DNA of 64,000 nucleotides from Methylobacterium sp. AMS5 (GTDB lineage Bacteria; Pseudomonadota; Alphaproteobacteria; Rhizobiales; Beijerinckiaceae), in contig NZ_CP006992.1 of NCBI RefSeq assembly GCF_001542815.1, positions 716,501 to 780,500 of the forward strand, read 5' to 3'. Position 1 is the stretch's first letter. Every line of letters begins with the position of its first letter. A program made the translations under genes and the position numbers. Of the stretch, positions 61,445 to 64,000 are shown piece after piece. The notes under the pieces were generated by a model that saw only the letters and a list, made by a program, of their open reading frames with translations, was not told the origin of the DNA and searched no databases.

Positions 61445-62818
61445 ATGTCCGCTCGCGTCCTGATCGTGGATGATCTCTACCCCAACGTCCGGCTGCTCGA
61501 GACGAAACTGTCTCTCGAGTATTTCGACGTGGTCGTGGCGATGAATGGGCCAGACGCCCTGGCCATTTGCGAGAAGGGCGAATGCGACGTCGTTCTCCTC
61601 GACGTGATGATGCCGGGCATGGACGGCTTCGAGGTCTGCCGCCGGCTCAAGGCCAATCCCGCCACCGCCCATCTGCCGGTGGTAATCGTCACCGCCCTCG
61701 ATCAGCCCGCCGACCGGCTGCGGGGCCTGGATGCGGGCGCCGACGACTTCTTGACCAAGCCTATCGACGACACCGCGCTGATGACGCGGGTGCGCAGCCT
61801 CGTACGGCTGAAGGCGGTGACGGACGAGTTGCGCTCGCGCGCCCTGGAGACGCGCGAGATCGGCGGCCCCGACCCCCTGGTTCTCGCCGCGGCCGATACC
61901 GGCGAGGGTGCGCGCATTCTCCTCGTGGAGGACCGGGCGAGCGCCATCGACCGCATCGGCACGGCGCTCTCCGAACACCATCAGGTCACCGTGGAGACCG
62001 ACCCGCACCGCGCCCTGGTGCGGGCGCCCGAGGGAGGCTTCGATCTCGCCCTGGTGAGCCTCGATCTCGAAGGCTTCGACGGGCTGCGCCTGTGCGGCCA
62101 GCTCCGCTCGCTGGAGCGGACCCGCAGCATGGCGCTGATCATGGTCGGCGAGATGCACGAGAAAACGCGCATCACCCGCGGCCTCGAATTCGGCGTCAAC
62201 GACTACCTGCTGCGCCCGGTCGACCGCAACGAGCTGATCGCGCGGGTGCGCACGCAGGTGCGGCGGCGGCGCTTCTCCGAGACGCTGCGCGGGGCGCTCC
62301 AGGCCTCGATGGAACTCGCGATCACCGACGACCTGACCGGCCTGCACAACCGGCGCTACCTCGACCGCCATCTCGGGCCGGTCTTCGGTGAGGCGGCCTT
62401 GCATCAGAAGGGCCTCGCCTGCCTGCTCCTCGACATCGACCGCTTCAAGCTGATCAACGACACCTACGGCCACGAGGCCGGCGACGAGGTGCTGCGCGCC
62501 TTCGCCGAGCGCATCCGCCAGTATGTGCGGCCGATGGATATCCTCGCCCGCTACGGCGGCGAGGAGATCGTGATGGTGGTGCCCGGCGCCGAACTGCCGG
62601 ATGCCCGCGCCATCGCCGAGCGCATCCGCGAACGGATCGAGGCGACCCCCTTCGCCATCGAGGGCGGGACGCGCGACATCGGCGTGACCGTCTCGGTCGG
62701 CGTCTCCGTGCGACGTGCGAGCGATACGGGGCCGGCCGACCTGCTCAAGCGCGCCGACACCGCGCTTTACCGCGCCAAGTCCTTCGGCCGGAACCGGGTC
62801 GAAGCGGCGGCCGCGTAG
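61445..62818 (+). CDS. pleD: Diguanylate cyclase PleD
   Basis: A 457-residue PleD with two receiver domains and a GGDEF domain. The first receiver (1-125) has LLDVMMPGMDGFEVCRRL with the phospho-acceptor. The second (about 155-275) is degenerate: LALVSLDLEGFDG. The GGDEF domain (about 290-457) has RYGGEEIVMVVP, an active GGEEI site. It makes c-di-GMP for pole development and the motile-to-sessile switch. It is co-oriented with divK. Confidence 0.95.
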   Translation: MSARVLIVDDLYPNVRLLETKLSLEYFDVVVAMNGPDALAICEKGECDVVLLDVMMPGMDGFEVCRRLKANPATAHLPVVIVTALDQPADRLRGLDAGADDFLTKPIDDTALMTRVRSLVRLKAVTDELRSRALETREIGGPDPLVLAAADTGEGARILLVEDRASAIDRIGTALSEHHQVTVETDPHRALVRAPEGGFDLALVSLDLEGFDGLRLCGQLRSLERTRSMALIMVGEMHEKTRITRGLEFGVNDYLLRPVDRNELIARVRTQVRRRRFSETLRGALQASMELAITDDLTGLHNRRYLDRHLGPVFGEAALHQKGLACLLLDIDRFKLINDTYGHEAGDEVLRAFAERIRQYVRPMDILARYGGEEIVMVVPGAELPDARAIAERIRERIEATPFAIEGGTRDIGVTVSVGVSVRRASDTGPADLLKRADTALYRAKSFGRNRVEAAAA

Positions 62819-62834
62819 GGGATCCCGGCCAACC

Positions 62835-63308
62835 TCACTCGGGAGCCGGCACCTCCGCCGGGACGGTGGTGGATGGGGACAGGCCGAGCAGCCGCGCGAT
62901 CTCGTCGCCCTCCGCGCCGCCCAAGAGGTCGGCGAGGGTGTAGCGGTCGAGAACCGCCATGAAGGCTGCCAGCGCCTCACCGAGTGCCCGCCGCAGGCGG
63001 CAGGGCGCGGTGATGGCGCAAGACCCTGAGGAAAAGCACTCGACCAGGGCGAGATCGTCCTCCGTCTGGCGGACGACGGCACCGATGACGATTTCCTTCG
63101 GTGGCTTGGCGAGGCGCAGGCCCCCGCCCCGCCCCCGAATCGTCTGAATCAGCCCGAGCCGGCCGAGTTGATGCACCACCTTGGTGAGGTGGCTTTCCGA
63201 GATCCCATAGGCGCGCGCGATCTCGGCGATCGAACTCTGCTTCGGCTCGCGCAGGCCGACATAGATCAGGGTCCGCAGGGCGTAGTCGGTGTAGCGGGTC
63301 AGGCGCAT
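62835..63308 (-). CDS. nsrR: Rrf2-family repressor, NsrR-like
   Basis: A 157-residue Rrf2 regulator. The winged helix (1-75) starts RLTRYTDYALRTLIYVGL; three cysteines in ECFSSGSCAITAPCRL match the Fe-S ligands of NsrR. In NsrR, nitric oxide destroys the cluster and releases repression. It is divergent from hmp, its classical target, and the gap contains two NsrR-type operators. The tail after 140 is Pro/Ala-rich. Confidence 0.9.
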   Translation of the reverse strand: MRLTRYTDYALRTLIYVGLREPKQSSIAEIARAYGISESHLTKVVHQLGRLGLIQTIRGRGGGLRLAKPPKEIVIGAVVRQTEDDLALVECFSSGSCAITAPCRLRRALGEALAAFMAVLDRYTLADLLGGAEGDEIARLLGLSPSTTVPAEVPAPE

Positions 63309-63328
63309 GGCGGGTCCGAGCGACCTAT

Positions 63329-63351
63329 AAGGTACATTTCATTTGCATCTT
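63329..63351. promoter_or_regulatory. NsrR-type operator 1
   Basis: A 23-bp dyad (11-1-11) with halves AAGGTACATTT and ATTTGCATCTT. Against the enterobacterial NsrR consensus halves AAGATGYATTT and AAATRCATCTT, each half matches at 9 of 11 positions. It lies in the nsrR-hmp gap and could control both genes. Confidence 0.7.
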
Positions 63352-63368
63352 TTCGAGAGCTGCGACAA

Positions 63369-63391
63369 AAGATTCATGTCGAATGAATCTT
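63369..63391. promoter_or_regulatory. NsrR-type operator 2
   Basis: A second 23-bp dyad, halves AAGATTCATGT and GAATGAATCTT, again 9 of 11 matches per half. It is embedded in a perfect 10-bp inverted repeat (AAAGATTCAT / ATGAATCTTT, 63368-63392). Its centre is 40 bp from operator 1 and it overlaps the first possible hmp start codon at 63376. Confidence 0.65.
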
Positions 63392-63402
63392 TGGATCCGA
63401 CA

Positions 63403-64000
63403 ATGCCCGCACCGCTCTCGCCCCAAACCGTCGCCACCGTCAAAGCCACGGTTCCGGCTCTCGAAACGCACGGGCTCGCCATCACCCGGCGCATGTACGA
63501 GCGCCTGTTCGAGAACGCGGAGATCCGCGACCTCTTCAACCAGTCGCACCACGGCGAAACCGGCTCGCAACCCAAGGCCCTCGCCCTCGCCGTTCTGGCC
63601 TATGCCCGCAACATCGACAACCTCGGCGTGTTGACGAGCGCGGTAGAGCGCATCGCCCAGAAGCATGTCGCGCTCAACATCCTGCCGGAGCATTATCCGC
63701 ACGTCGCCGACGCCCTGCTCGCGGCGATCCGTGATGTGCTCGGCGAGGCGGCCACCCCTGAGATTCTCACCGCCTGGGGCGAGGCGTACTGGTTCCTGGC
63801 GGAGCTGCTGATCGGCCGGGAGGCGACGATCTACCGGGATCAGGCGACCAAGGCCGGTGGATGGAATGGCTGGCGCGACTTCGTGGTCGAGAGCGTCACC
63901 CCGGAAAGCGAGACGATCCACTCGTTCGTGCTGGTCCCGACTGACGGCGGCGCCGTGCTGCGCCACGAGCCGGGGCAGTATCTCGGCTTCCGCGTCGACC
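63403..64000 (+). CDS. hmp: Flavohemoprotein / nitric oxide dioxygenase Hmp (5' part)
   Basis: The first 199 residues of a flavohaemoglobin, cut by the window end. The globin domain (1-135) has VKATVPALETHGLAITRRMY, FNQSHHGETGSQPKALALAV and KHVALNILPEHYPHV with the haem histidine. The FAD-binding domain begins at about 150 (WRDFVVESVTPESETIHSFVL). It oxidises NO to nitrate using O2 and NAD(P)H. ATG at 63403 is used because ATG at 63376, in frame, lies within operator 2; the longer form would add nine residues. Confidence 0.93.
   Translation, partial: MPAPLSPQTVATVKATVPALETHGLAITRRMYERLFENAEIRDLFNQSHHGETGSQPKALALAVLAYARNIDNLGVLTSAVERIAQKHVALNILPEHYPHVADALLAAIRDVLGEAATPEILTAWGEAYWFLAELLIGREATIYRDQATKAGGWNGWRDFVVESVTPESETIHSFVLVPTDGGAVLRHEPGQYLGFRVD

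Overview
The window is GC-rich alphaproteobacterial chromosome, most like Methylobacterium/Methylorubrum (inference). The pointers are the order lysC-ptsP-(Zn peptidase)-prfA-prmC-DUF4167, the DUF3572/divK-pleD locus, HWE-type histidine kinase and BLUF proteins, an MxaD-like SRPBCC protein, and many short palindromic interspersed repeats. No rRNA, convincing tRNA, CRISPR array, prophage or intact insertion sequence was seen.

Layout. 1-8.9 kb: end of a molybdenum hydroxylase large subunit, a 1131-residue PAS/GAF/HWE sensor kinase, an epoxide-hydrolase-like enzyme divergent from a LysR regulator, an amidase and an extensin-like lipoprotein. 8.9-9.6 kb: a low-GC islet with two small unknown genes. 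9.7-12.9 kb: two exported proteins (one RNase T2) behind a shared promoter-like motif, then a strongly structured leader and rlmJ, which appears to lack a canonical start codon. 12.9-20 kb: glycolate/lactate-type flavin dehydrogenase, cytochrome c, OhrR-like regulator, DUF1254/DUF1214 pair and a class A penicillin-binding protein. 20-24.5 kb: cysteine-cluster protein, acetyltransferase and an isolated TadE/TadE/TadG-like trio. 24.8-31 kb: zapE, 3-methyladenine glycosylase, RNase HI with a helix-rich tail, a lipoprotein, gshB, and most of the interspersed repeats. 31-40.6 kb: antiporter, amidase plus DnaJ-type protein, SRPBCC protein, transposase remnant, ureE, dusA and a decayed EAL gene. 40.8-47.3 kb: response regulator, BLUF photoreceptor and flgE-flgK-flgL behind a sigma-54-type promoter. 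47.3-55.6 kb: the DUF4167/prmC/prfA/ptsP/lysC cluster. 55.9-64 kb: ubiG, PEBP protein, quinone oxidoreductase, ruvC, YceI, ruvA, DUF3572, divK-pleD, and an nsrR/hmp divergent pair with two NsrR-type boxes.

Two families of short mobile-looking repeats thread the window. Family A (about 100 bp, ends AGCATCGTCC/GGACGATGCT, 4 copies) and family B (about 79 bp, ends AGTG.../...CACT, 5 copies) repeatedly sit exactly on gene ends. Their termini supply in-frame stop codons, and one family A copy supplies the ribosome binding site and start codon of the DNA glycosylase gene. This exaptation of small repeats as gene-end and gene-start modules is the most unusual feature. Others are the branched RNA candidate before rlmJ, the RNase HI fusion, the BLUF/receiver pair beside the hook genes and the double NsrR operator at hmp.
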